Below are positions 1 to 7,164 of a stretch of 10,395 bases of DNA, piece by piece; the stretch's first letter is position 1, and every line of letters begins with the position of its first letter. The notes under the pieces were generated by a model. That model ran no database searches. It saw nothing but the letters and a program-made list of their open reading frames with translations, and was not told the DNA's origin. The stretch is from an uncultured Caulobacter sp. (GTDB taxonomy: Bacteria > Pseudomonadota > Alphaproteobacteria > Caulobacterales > Caulobacteraceae): assembly GCA_937991555.1 (NCBI GenBank), contig CALKHU010000097.1, forward strand, positions 1-10,395, in the 5' to 3' direction. The translations under genes and the position numbers were made by a program.

Positions 1-560
1 TGCGGCTCTACGGCTACGGGGTGAAGGGCTTCACCCTGTCGATGATCGAGACGGCGATGGAGCTGACGCAGGACAAGGTGTCCATCGGCGTCATCAAGCA
101 GATCCTCGCCGCCGGCCGCGAGATGCTGAACGAGCCGGTCGAGCCGCTGCCGGGCGTCGAGAAGGCGCTGGCCGAGCTGTCCGAACGCTACCGCCTGGTG
201 CTGATCACCAAGGGCGACCTGCTGCACCAGGAGCAGAAGCTGGCCGCCAGCGGCCTGGGCGACCTGTTCGCGGCCGTCGAGATCGTCAGCGAGAAAGACG
301 CCGACACCTACCGCCGGGTCTTCGCACGCCACGGATCCGGTCCGGAGCGGGCGGTGATGGCCGGCAACTCCATGCGCAGCGACGTCCTCCCCGCGCTCGA
401 CGCAGGGGCCTGGGGCGCGCTGATCCCCTATCCGCTGGTCTGGGCCCACGAGGCGGCCGAGGCGCCGATGGGGCACGAGCGGTACGTGGAGCTCGGCTCG
501 ATCAGCGAGCTGCCGGCGTGGGTGGACAGCCTGGGGAGAGCTTCCGTCGATAGACGGTAG
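1..560 (+). CDS. HAD-family hydrolase, 3' part (5' end outside window)
   Basis: This is the C-terminal 185 codons of a haloacid-dehalogenase-superfamily hydrolase, probably a small-molecule phosphatase in the cytoplasm. The frame is open from base 3, so the GTG at 21 is not the real start. The first nucleophile motif (DxDxT) should lie upstream of the window. Three later HAD motifs are visible: motif II is LVLITKGD with its Thr at 207-209, motif III is the Lys of VSEKD at 294-296, and motif IV is GNSMRSD with its Asp at 381-383. The helical segment before motif II (around 21-150) fits the cap of subfamily I enzymes such as YigB-like phosphatases. The substrate cannot be told. The stop codon at 558-560 lies inside a palindrome. 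HAD membership is firm; a finer assignment is not possible. Confidence 0.88.
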   Translation, partial: RLYGYGVKGFTLSMIETAMELTQDKVSIGVIKQILAAGREMLNEPVEPLPGVEKALAELSERYRLVLITKGDLLHQEQKLAASGLGDLFAAVEIVSEKDADTYRRVFARHGSGPERAVMAGNSMRSDVLPALDAGAWGALIPYPLVWAHEAAEAPMGHERYVELGSISELPAWVDSLGRASVDRR

Positions 561-603
561 CTGTCCCCGACACTTGCGGTCCGAAGAGTCGGGACAGCTA
601 CCG
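555..603. repeat. Palindrome across the HAD stop codon
   Basis: The left arm at 555-571 (cggtagctgtccccgac) pairs with the right arm at 588-603 (gtcgggacagctaccg). That is 16 base pairs with one bulged C and a 16-base loop. The left arm contains the last codons and the stop of the hydrolase. No T-run follows, so it is not a classical intrinsic terminator. It could protect the 3' end of the mRNA, end transcription weakly, or be a dispersed palindromic repeat. Confidence 0.7.
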
Positions 604-656
604 GCGATGCCGGAAGCAGTCCCCAACCAGCCGCAAGATCGCCCCAAACGCGTTGC

Positions 657-694
657 GTCCTTCGACACGGCCCTCCGGGCCTGCTCAGGATGAC
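657..694. repeat. Imperfect intergenic palindrome, GGATGAC type
   Basis: The segment has a GGCCC-tccg-GGCC core flanked by gtcctt on the left and aggatgac on the right, forming an imperfect hairpin. The same outer sequence (GTCATCC or its complement) recurs in hairpins at 3949-3981 and 7077-7108. From general knowledge, elements of this style are scattered through alphaproteobacterial intergenic regions. The surrounding gap 604-760 shows nothing else clear. Confidence 0.5.
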
Positions 695-760
695 TGACTT
701 GGAAGGCCAATCCCTCTAGTCAGGGTGAGCAGCGGCCGCAGGCCGCGTGTCGAACCACGC

Positions 761-766
761 AGGGAG
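761..766 (+). promoter_or_regulatory. Ribosome binding site that selects a TTG start
   Basis: AGGGAG ends 7 bases before the TTG at 774. The other in-frame start, GTG at 747, has no purine-rich site upstream. The TTG start also gives a compact lipoprotein signal peptide, so it is preferred. Confidence 0.6.
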
Positions 767-773
767 ACTCCGC

Positions 774-2531
774 TTGAGCCTTCGTTCGCTTCTCGCCGTC
801 GCGGCCTCGTTCCTGCTGCTCTCCTGCTCCGCCATGCCGGAGATGCCGACGCTGCCCGGCCAGTCGGCCAAGGGGCAGCCGTTCGACATCGTGATCCGCA
901 ACGGGCTGATCTACGACGGGCTCGGCGGGCAGCCCTACCCCGGCGAGGTCGGCATCCGCGGCGACCGCATCGTCGCCATCGGCAAGCGCGTGCGCGGGCA
1001 GCGGCTCACCGAAATCGACGCCCGCGGCCAGGCGGTGGCGCCCGGCTTCATCAACATGCTGAGCTGGGCTACCGACAGCCTGATCCTCGACGGGCGGGCG
1101 CTGTCGGACCTCAAGCAGGGCGTGACGCTGGAGGTGATGGGAGAGGGTTCCTCGATGGGCCCCTGGAACGAGGCGATGAAGCGCCTGGAGCGCGACCGCC
1201 AGGGCGACATCAAGTACCCGATCACCTGGACCACGCTGGGCGGGTATCTCGAGGCGCTGGAGAAGCGCGGCGTCAATCCCAACGTCGCCTCGTTCGTGGG
1301 CGCCGAGACGGTGCGCACCCACGTGCTGGGCGAGGAGGACGAGCAACCGACGCCCGAACAGCTGGCGACCATGCGCGGCCTGGTGGTCCAGGCCATGGAG
1401 GAAGGCGCCCTGGGCGTCGGCTCCTCGCTGATCTACGCGCCGGGCAGCTACGCCGGGACCCGCGAACTGACCGCCCTCGCGACCGAGGCCGGCCGCTGCG
1501 GCGGCGTCTACATCAGCCATATGCGCAGCGAGGGGAACCGCCTTCTGGAGGCGATCGACGAGCTGATCGCCATCTCGCGCGAGTCCGGCGCCCCGGCCGA
1601 GATCTGGCATCTGAAGGCGGCCGGCCGCCAGAACTGGGGCAAGCTCGACGCGGCCATCGCGAAGATCGAAGCGGCGCGGGCGAGCGGCCTGCGCATCACC
1701 GCCAACATGTACACCTACACCGCCGGCTCCACCGGCCTGGACGCGGCGATGCCGCCCTGGGTGCAGGCCGGCGGGCGCGAGGCCTGGATCAAGCGGCTCA
1801 AGGATCCCTCGATCCGCCGCGAGGTGATCGCCGAGATGCGCAGCGACAGCCCGGTGTTCGAGAACCTGTACCGGTTCGCCGGGCCGGAGGGCACGCTGCT
1901 GGTCGGCTTCCGCAATCCGAAGCTCAAGCCCCTGACCGGCAAGACGCTGGCCCAGGTCGCCGCCGAGCGGAAGGTGAGCCCCGAGGACGCCGCCATCGAC
2001 CTGGTCATCGAGGACGGCAGCCGGGTGCAGGTGGTCTATTTCCTGATGAGCGAGGACAACGTCCGCAGGCAGGTGGCGCTGCCGTGGATGAGCTTCGGAT
2101 CCGACGCCGGCGCCCAGTCGCCGGAGGGGCTGTTCCTGCAGTCGAGCACCCACCCGCGGGCCTACGGCAACTTCGCGCGCCTGCTGGGCCGGTATGTGCG
2201 CGAGGAGAAGGTGATCACCCTGCAGGAGGCGATCCGCAAGCTGACCAGCCAGCCGGCGCACAACCTCGGCCTGCGGGACCGGGGGTCGCTGAAGGTGGGG
2301 AACTACGCCGACGTGGTGATCTTCGATCCGGCCAGCGTCCGCGATCCGGCCACCTACGAGAACCCGCGCCAGTTCGCGACCGGGATGACCTGGGTGCTGG
2401 TCAACGGCGGCGTCGCCCTGCGCAACGGCGAGCCGACCGGCGTCGCCACGGGCCGGGTCGTCCGCGGCCGGGCCTGGAAGGGCTGGCCCGACGGCGGCTG
2501 CCGCGCCAGCGCGAAGGCGTGGAGCTGGTAG
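774..2531 (+). CDS. D-aminoacylase-like amidohydrolase, lipoprotein, atypical metal site
   Basis: This 585-aa protein belongs to the N-acyl-D-amino-acid deacylase branch of the amidohydrolase superfamily, which releases D-amino acids from their N-acyl forms. Residues 1-18 form a lipoprotein signal peptide with lipobox LLSC (Cys18), so the protein is probably anchored outside the inner membrane. A beta-sandwich start (IVIRNGLIYDGLGG) and a late closing segment (GSLKVGNYADVVIFDP) frame the barrel. His249 (YISHMRSEG) and His279 (EIWHLKAAG) are 30 residues apart, as are His220 and His250 of the Alcaligenes enzyme. Asp444 (FGSDAG) matches the catalytic Asp. However, the usual PGFIDxHxH reads PGFINMLSW (Leu96, Trp98), and the usual GNCG Cys is Gly125. 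At most a partial metal site remains, so activity and substrate are uncertain. A GTG start at 747 would add 9 residues. Confidence 0.85.
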   Translation: MSLRSLLAVAASFLLLSCSAMPEMPTLPGQSAKGQPFDIVIRNGLIYDGLGGQPYPGEVGIRGDRIVAIGKRVRGQRLTEIDARGQAVAPGFINMLSWATDSLILDGRALSDLKQGVTLEVMGEGSSMGPWNEAMKRLERDRQGDIKYPITWTTLGGYLEALEKRGVNPNVASFVGAETVRTHVLGEEDEQPTPEQLATMRGLVVQAMEEGALGVGSSLIYAPGSYAGTRELTALATEAGRCGGVYISHMRSEGNRLLEAIDELIAISRESGAPAEIWHLKAAGRQNWGKLDAAIAKIEAARASGLRITANMYTYTAGSTGLDAAMPPWVQAGGREAWIKRLKDPSIRREVIAEMRSDSPVFENLYRFAGPEGTLLVGFRNPKLKPLTGKTLAQVAAERKVSPEDAAIDLVIEDGSRVQVVYFLMSEDNVRRQVALPWMSFGSDAGAQSPEGLFLQSSTHPRAYGNFARLLGRYVREEKVITLQEAIRKLTSQPAHNLGLRDRGSLKVGNYADVVIFDPASVRDPATYENPRQFATGMTWVLVNGGVALRNGEPTGVATGRVVRGRAWKGWPDGGCRASAKAWSW

Positions 2532-2580
2532 AGAGCAGGCACAGACACCGCTTCTGCGCGGCGAAAAGGGGTGGGTGTTC

Positions 2581-3900
2581 CTACGTCTTGCGCCGCGCCA
2601 GCAGGACCAGCCCGTAGAGCGGGATCGCGGCGGCGACCGTCGCCAGGGTCGGCGGCAGCATGGCCGGATCGGACAGGGCGAGGACCGCGACCGAGAAGGC
2701 CGCCGCCCCGAGGCCGAGCAGCCGCAGCAAGCGACGCCGGCCGGCATCCTCGACGGCCCCGGCGATCCGAACCAGCGACAGCGAGCACAGGGCGTAGGCG
2801 ACCATCGAGAAGTTGACCGTCACGTTGATCAGCACGCCGAACTGCCTGCCCAGTGTCGGCGAGACGCTGGCCAGCAGCACGCCGGACATCAGCAACGCCG
2901 CCAGCACCAGGTCGCGGACGGGCGCCCGGGTCGCGTCGCCCTGCGACAGGAATCCGGGCAGGTAGCCCGCCGCCGCGCCGCTGCGCGAGCCCTCGGCGGT
3001 GACCAGCATCCAGCCGCCCACGGTTCCGAGCGTCTTGAGCAGGGCGCAGACGGCGATGGTCCCGGCGGCGGCGGGGCCCCAGAGGATGCGGATCGCGTCG
3101 GCGAACGGGGCTGTCGAGCCGGCCAGCACCTCCGCGGGGATCGCGCCCAGCAGGGCGACCGAGGCGGCGATGTAGACGGCCGCCGCCAGCGCCACGCCGC
3201 CGAGCGAGGCCCGGGCCACATTGCGCTGCGGATCGCGCACGACGGCGGCGGCGAAGCTGGCGCTCTCGACGCCCAGGAAGGCCCAGAAGACCGGCGCGAG
3301 CGACTGACCGACCGCTGTCGACAGCGGCTTTCCGCTGACGTTCCAGCCCGCCGCGAAGGTGTCCGCGTCGAAGGCGGCGAAGCCGAGGGCGGTGGCGAGG
3401 ACGATGGGCGCCAGACCGACCAGCAGGGTCAGGCCGCCGAGTCGGGTGACCAGTCTGGCCCCGAGCACATTGGCGAGGGTGAGCAGCCAGATGACGCCGA
3501 TCGTGGTCCAGGCGCCGGCGACCGGCTGGGCCAGCGCCGGGACGAAGTAGGCGAGGTAGCCCGTCGCCGCCAGCGCCACGGCCGGAACGCCTATCCAGCA
3601 TCCCAGGAGATAGACCCACCAGTTGGCGAAGCCGAAGAACGGATGGAGACCTCGCGACGGATAGTCGACGATGGCGTCCTGCGTCGGGCGGATGGTCGCC
3701 AGCGCCGCGAAGACGCCCGCCAGCGCCATGGCGCCGGCCGAGGTGATCAGCCAGGAGATGATCGTCGACGAGCCCGTCGCCGCCAGCGACGCCGGCAGCA
3801 GGAAGACGCCGGAGCCGATCATGTTGCCGGCCACCAGCACGGTCGCCGCCAGCGGCCCCACGCCCCGTTCGTTGCCCAATGAACCGCCCCCGCGTTTCAC
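2581..3900 (-). CDS. APC-family amino acid/polyamine antiporter, AdiC-like
   Basis: This 439-aa inner-membrane transporter has about 12 hydrophobic segments and fits the basic amino acid/polyamine antiporter branch of the APC superfamily (AdiC, CadB, PotE). The unwound first helix carries GNMIGSG (Asn26, Ser30; AdiC Asn22, Ser26). Trp206 and Glu212 in FWAFLGVESAS match AdiC Trp202 and Glu208. Trp295 in TVGGWML matches AdiC Trp293. The position of AdiC Asn101 (CWIGN), which contacts arginine, is Val105 here, so the substrate may differ. The GTG at 3900 has no clear ribosome site. A TTG at 3879 follows a GGGGG run by 7 bases and would start nearer the conserved region. The gene lies downstream of the Rieske gene on the same strand, 92 bases away, and converges on the amidohydrolase gene with a 49-base gap that shows no strong terminator. 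Confidence 0.88.
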   Translation of the reverse strand: MKRGGGSLGNERGVGPLAATVLVAGNMIGSGVFLLPASLAATGSSTIISWLITSAGAMALAGVFAALATIRPTQDAIVDYPSRGLHPFFGFANWWVYLLGCWIGVPAVALAATGYLAYFVPALAQPVAGAWTTIGVIWLLTLANVLGARLVTRLGGLTLLVGLAPIVLATALGFAAFDADTFAAGWNVSGKPLSTAVGQSLAPVFWAFLGVESASFAAAVVRDPQRNVARASLGGVALAAAVYIAASVALLGAIPAEVLAGSTAPFADAIRILWGPAAAGTIAVCALLKTLGTVGGWMLVTAEGSRSGAAAGYLPGFLSQGDATRAPVRDLVLAALLMSGVLLASVSPTLGRQFGVLINVTVNFSMVAYALCSLSLVRIAGAVEDAGRRRLLRLLGLGAAAFSVAVLALSDPAMLPPTLATVAAAIPLYGLVLLARRKT

Positions 3901-3948
3901 CGAACAGTGGGCGGTGAATTGGCCGGCGAGTCAACGCACCCTCCTCGA

Positions 3949-3981
3949 CCGTCATCCTCGCGCTTGTAGCGAGGATGACGG
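3949..3981. repeat. Perfect 13-bp hairpin between Rieske and permease genes
   Basis: The arms CCGTCATCCTCGC (3949-3961) and GCGAGGATGACGG (3969-3981) pair perfectly around a 7-base loop. The hairpin begins 11 bases after the stop of the minus-strand oxygenase gene. No T-run follows on the minus strand. It may act as a terminator or attenuator between the two genes, but its close relatives at 657-694 and 7077-7108 point to a dispersed repeat. Confidence 0.8.
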
Positions 3982-3992
3982 AAAGGGAACGT

Positions 3993-4988
<996 letters not shown>

Positions 4989-5022
4989 GGAAGGAGTTGG
5001 AGGGGAGGGGGCGCGCAACGTC

Positions 5023-5070
5023 AATCCTTCCCCATCGGGGGAGCGGGCCCATGCGGAGCATGGTGGAGGG
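5023..5070. repeat. Composite hairpin repeat, left copy
   Basis: This unit contains two small hairpins: CCCC-atc-GGGG (5030-5040) and CCATGC-gga-GCATGG (5049-5063). It is an inverted copy of 5141-5190, with the shared outline aatcc...catggtggaggg. It lies just upstream of the oxygenase start on the opposite strand. Confidence 0.7.
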
Positions 5071-5140
5071 TGTCAGGTGCAGGGCGTCGACGGGCTGGCG
5101 TCATGGCCGGCGCGCCTCTCCCCGGCGGCTCGGGCGGCAG

Positions 5141-5190
5141 CCCTCTCCACCACGCTCCGCGTGGTCCCCGTCTCCCTGCGGGAGAGGATT
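5141..5190. repeat. Composite hairpin repeat, right (inverted) copy
   Basis: This unit contains ACCACGC-tcc-GCGTGGT (5149-5165) and TCTCCC-tgc-GGGAGA (5171-5185). Compared with the left copy in reverse complement, one T-A pair of the inner stem has become C-G, so pairing is kept. It ends 10 bases before the ECF41-type promoter. The 70-base centre (5071-5140) holds no gene. Confidence 0.7.
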
Positions 5191-5199
5191 GTCGCGAGA

Positions 5200-5226
5200 T
5201 GTCACATCGCGCCCGCCCGTCTCGTC
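5200..5226 (+). promoter_or_regulatory. ECF41-type promoter
   Basis: A -35 element TGTCACA (5200-5206) is followed after 16 bases by CGTC (5223-5226). This matches the ECF41 promoter pattern as I recall it from published work on the group (TGTCACA, spacer about 16, CGTC). Transcription would start around 5232, giving a leader of roughly 20 bases before the ATG at 5253, which still holds the AGGAG ribosome site at 5241-5245. A second CGTC at 5218 has too short a spacer (11). No other TGTCACA was noticed in the window. Confidence 0.75.
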
Positions 5227-5252
5227 TCATCACCGAGAGAAGGAGCCGAACC

Positions 5253-5642
5253 ATGATCTATCGCTGGATCTGCGCCCTGCTGGCCGGGGTGCTGGGCGGC
5301 AACGCCCTGTTCCAGGTCGCCCGGCCGCTGGCCTGGTACGACGCCGTGCCCGGCGTGCCGCTGACCGGGCCGTTCAACCCCCATTTCGTGCGCGACATCG
5401 GCATGGCCTACGCGGTCGTGACGCTCGGACTCGCCTGGTTCGCCTGGCGGCCGCGGCAGGGCTGGCCGGCGCTGGTCTGCGCCGCGGCCTTCCTCGTCCT
5501 GCACGCCGCCATCCATGTCGGCGACGCCAGCTGCGGCGGCGACCCGCTGCGCGACGTGATCCGCGACTTTCCGGGCGTCTACCTGCCCGCCCTCGTCACC
5601 GCCTGGATCGCCTGGGCGAGCCGCATCGCGAAGGAGGCCTGA
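5253..5642 (+). CDS. Small four-helix membrane protein, first gene of ECF41 operon
   Basis: This 129-aa inner-membrane protein has no function that I can name. Four hydrophobic segments are likely at residues 5-22, 49-65, 72-90 and 107-122. A polar loop after the first (PGVPLTGPFNPHFVRDIG, residues 33-50) looks strongly constrained. His84 and His88 lie within segment 3, and a Cys-Gly-Gly-Asp loop follows at 94-97. The ATG at 5253 has AGGAG 8 bases upstream, and the frame before it is only a shadow of the oxygenase gene. The gene starts about 20 bases after the predicted ECF41 transcription start and ends 2 bases before the AhpD-like gene, so it should be a direct target of the sigma factor. 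Paired histidines in a membrane could bind heme, metal or a quinone, but this is speculation. Confidence 0.82.
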   Translation: MIYRWICALLAGVLGGNALFQVARPLAWYDAVPGVPLTGPFNPHFVRDIGMAYAVVTLGLAWFAWRPRQGWPALVCAAAFLVLHAAIHVGDASCGGDPLRDVIRDFPGVYLPALVTAWIAWASRIAKEA

Positions 5643-5644
5643 GC

Positions 5645-6202
5645 ATGCTGAAAGCCCTGCTCCGCCGGCAAATCGCCGGCTTCGAGAAGACCTGGACCTA
5701 CGGCGCGGACTACATGCGCGACCTGCTCGACAAGGGCGGGCCCTGGACCCTGATCCGCTTCGGCCTCGTGGCGTCCCTCGGCCGCGGCAGGGCGGCGCCT
5801 GCGGAGGCGCTGGCGGCGGCGGGCATCGTCGGGACCCTGTCCGGCGACTGCGGGCCCTGCACCCAGATCAGCGTCGACATGGCCGTCGCCGCAGGGGTCC
5901 GGCCCGAGGTGCTGCGCGCGGTCCTGGCCGGCGACCGGCTGGGCATGGGGGAGGTCGCCGGCCTCGCCCATGACTTCGCCCGCGCCGTGCTCGACCGCAA
6001 TCTCGCCGACGCCGACGAGTGCCGCGAGGAGATCGCCCGCCGCTGGGGCGAGGCCGCCGTGGTCGACATCGCCCTCGCCCTCACGACCGCGCAGATGTAT
6101 CCCACCGTGAAGTACGCCCTGGGCCATGGCCGCGCCTGCACGAAGGTGGTGGTCGCCGGCGTCTCGGCGCCCTTCCGCATCCCGGAGCCGGTCACGGTAT
6201 GA
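5645..6202 (+). CDS. AhpD/carboxymuconolactone-decarboxylase-like protein
   Basis: This 185-aa, mostly helical protein resembles the AhpD/carboxymuconolactone decarboxylase superfamily, whose members include thiol peroxidase partners and decarboxylases. The key element is SGDCGPCTQISVDMA with Cys69 and Cys72, a CGPC redox pair like that of thioredoxin. The AhpD pattern E-x11-CxxC-x3-H is incomplete: Ala57 stands at the Glu position and Ser76 at the His position. It may therefore be a disulfide redox protein with altered proton relay rather than a true AhpD. An AAGGAGG ribosome site (5631-5637) lies 7 bases before the ATG. The gene overlaps the sigma factor gene by four bases (ATGA), implying translational coupling. 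Genes of this family are the classic neighbours and targets of ECF41 sigma factors. Confidence 0.82.
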   Translation: MLKALLRRQIAGFEKTWTYGADYMRDLLDKGGPWTLIRFGLVASLGRGRAAPAEALAAAGIVGTLSGDCGPCTQISVDMAVAAGVRPEVLRAVLAGDRLGMGEVAGLAHDFARAVLDRNLADADECREEIARRWGEAAVVDIALALTTAQMYPTVKYALGHGRACTKVVVAGVSAPFRIPEPVTV

Positions 6203-7059
6203 CACCCGCCGTCGAGACCTTCGAGGCCGAGCGCCGCCGCCTCGCGCGGCTGGCCTACCGGATGCTCGGGTCGGTCGCCGAGGCCGAGGATGTCGTCCAG
6301 GACGCCTGGCTGCGCTGGGACCGCGCCGGCGGGGCGGCCGACAACCCCCAGGCCTGGCTGATGCAGGCCGTCACCCGCCTCTGCCTCGACCGGCTGAAGT
6401 CGGCCCGCGCGCGGCGCGAGACCTATGTCGGGCCCTGGCTGCCGGAACCGCTGATCGAGGACCTGCCCGAGGATCCGCTGGAGAAGGCCGAGGATGTCTC
6501 GGTCGCCTTCCTGCTGGCGCTGGAGCGGCTGTCGCCGCTGGAGCGGGCGGTCTTCCTGCTGCACGACGTGTTCGACCAGGACTACGGCCAGATCGCCGGG
6601 CAGCTGGGCAAGGCCGAGCCGGCGGTGCGCCAGCTGGCGTCACGGGCGAGGAAGCACGTCCAGGCCGGCCGGCCGCGCTTCACCGTGCCCCAGGCCGCCG
6701 CGATGAAGCTGGCCGCCGCCTTCCTCGACGCGGCCGCCCGCAACGATCCCGAGGCGCTGTCCGGCCTGCTGGCCGAGGACGCCGTCCTGATCTCCGATGG
6801 CGGCGGCAAGCGTCCGGCGGCGCTGCGCCCGATGGTCGGCCGCGACGACGTCATGCTGCTGCTCAGGGGCATTCAGGCGCGCAAGGGCTTCGACAACCCC
6901 CGCGCCATGCGGCCGGCCCTGATCAACGGCGTTCCCGGGGTGGTCATGGAGGTCAGCGACGGCGTCCAGACCATGGCCTTCGAGGCCGACGAGCACGGCC
7001 TGATCGCGGCCATCTACATCATGCGCAACCCGGACAAGCTGGGGCATGTGAGGGCCTGA
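6199..7059 (+). CDS. ECF41-family (SigJ-like) sigma factor with SnoaL-like domain
   Basis: This 286-aa alternative sigma factor directs RNA polymerase to a small regulon. Region 2 is at about residues 8-70 (YRMLGSVAEAEDVVQDAWLR), and region 4 at about 105-155 (LSPLERAVFLLHDVFDQDYGQIAGQLG). The C-terminal 120 residues form a SnoaL-like domain. All three ECF41 signatures are present: WLPEP in the linker (80-84), DGGGK (200-204) and NPDKL (277-281). In this family the fused C-terminal domain takes over the role of an anti-sigma factor, and no anti-sigma gene is seen here. The start overlaps the AhpD-like stop, and there is no strong ribosome site of its own, so coupled translation is likely. With the promoter at 5200-5226 the operon is probably autoregulated. 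The inducing signal is unknown. Confidence 0.93.
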   Translation: MTPAVETFEAERRRLARLAYRMLGSVAEAEDVVQDAWLRWDRAGGAADNPQAWLMQAVTRLCLDRLKSARARRETYVGPWLPEPLIEDLPEDPLEKAEDVSVAFLLALERLSPLERAVFLLHDVFDQDYGQIAGQLGKAEPAVRQLASRARKHVQAGRPRFTVPQAAAMKLAAAFLDAAARNDPEALSGLLAEDAVLISDGGGKRPAALRPMVGRDDVMLLLRGIQARKGFDNPRAMRPALINGVPGVVMEVSDGVQTMAFEADEHGLIAAIYIMRNPDKLGHVRA

Positions 7060-7076
7060 AGCGTCCGCACACAACG

Positions 7077-7108
7077 CCGCTCACCCTCGCGCAAGCGAGG
7101 ATGAGCGG
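7077..7108. repeat. Hairpin after the ECF41 operon
   Basis: CCGCTCACCCTCGC (7077-7090) pairs with GCGAGGATGAGCGG (7095-7108) around a GCAA tetraloop, a stable GNRA type. One of the 14 pairs would be a mismatch (C opposite A on the plus strand, a G-U wobble on the minus-strand transcript). It lies 17 bases after the sigma factor stop without a T-run. It belongs to the same family as 3949-3981 and may mark the end of the operon transcript. Confidence 0.7.
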
Positions 7109-7149
7109 AATGTTGGGGGAGATGCTGGCGCTAGCTCCCTGCTTCCGCG

Positions 7150-7164
7150 ATATGCTGAGCATAT
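7150..7164. promoter_or_regulatory. Short perfect palindrome over the dnaG start codon
   Basis: ATATGCT-G-AGCATAT is a perfect 7-base inverted repeat around one central base, and its last two bases are the first two of the dnaG ATG. It is AT-rich in a GC-rich context. It could be an operator or a small mRNA hairpin that hides the start codon. It does not match the alphaproteobacterial LexA box (GTTC-N7-GTTC). Confidence 0.35.

Noticed and set aside
2532..2580. Possible terminator between the convergent amidohydrolase and permease genes
   Set aside because: Only a weak ACACC/GGTGT pairing with no T-run on either strand was found.
720..2747. A 675-codon minus-strand open frame
   Set aside because: It is antisense to the amidohydrolase gene. 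Its composition (Ala, Arg, Gly, His rich) is typical of a shadow frame in GC-rich DNA.
2575..3882. A 435-codon plus-strand open frame over the permease
   Set aside because: It is highly charged Arg/Gly/Asp-rich sequence without any motif, opposite a transporter with clear AdiC residues.
4989..5024. Upstream TTG start for the Rieske protein, adding 12 residues
   Set aside because: It lies at the edge of an intergenic repeat and adds low-complexity residues. The ATG at 4988 begins the normal family sequence.
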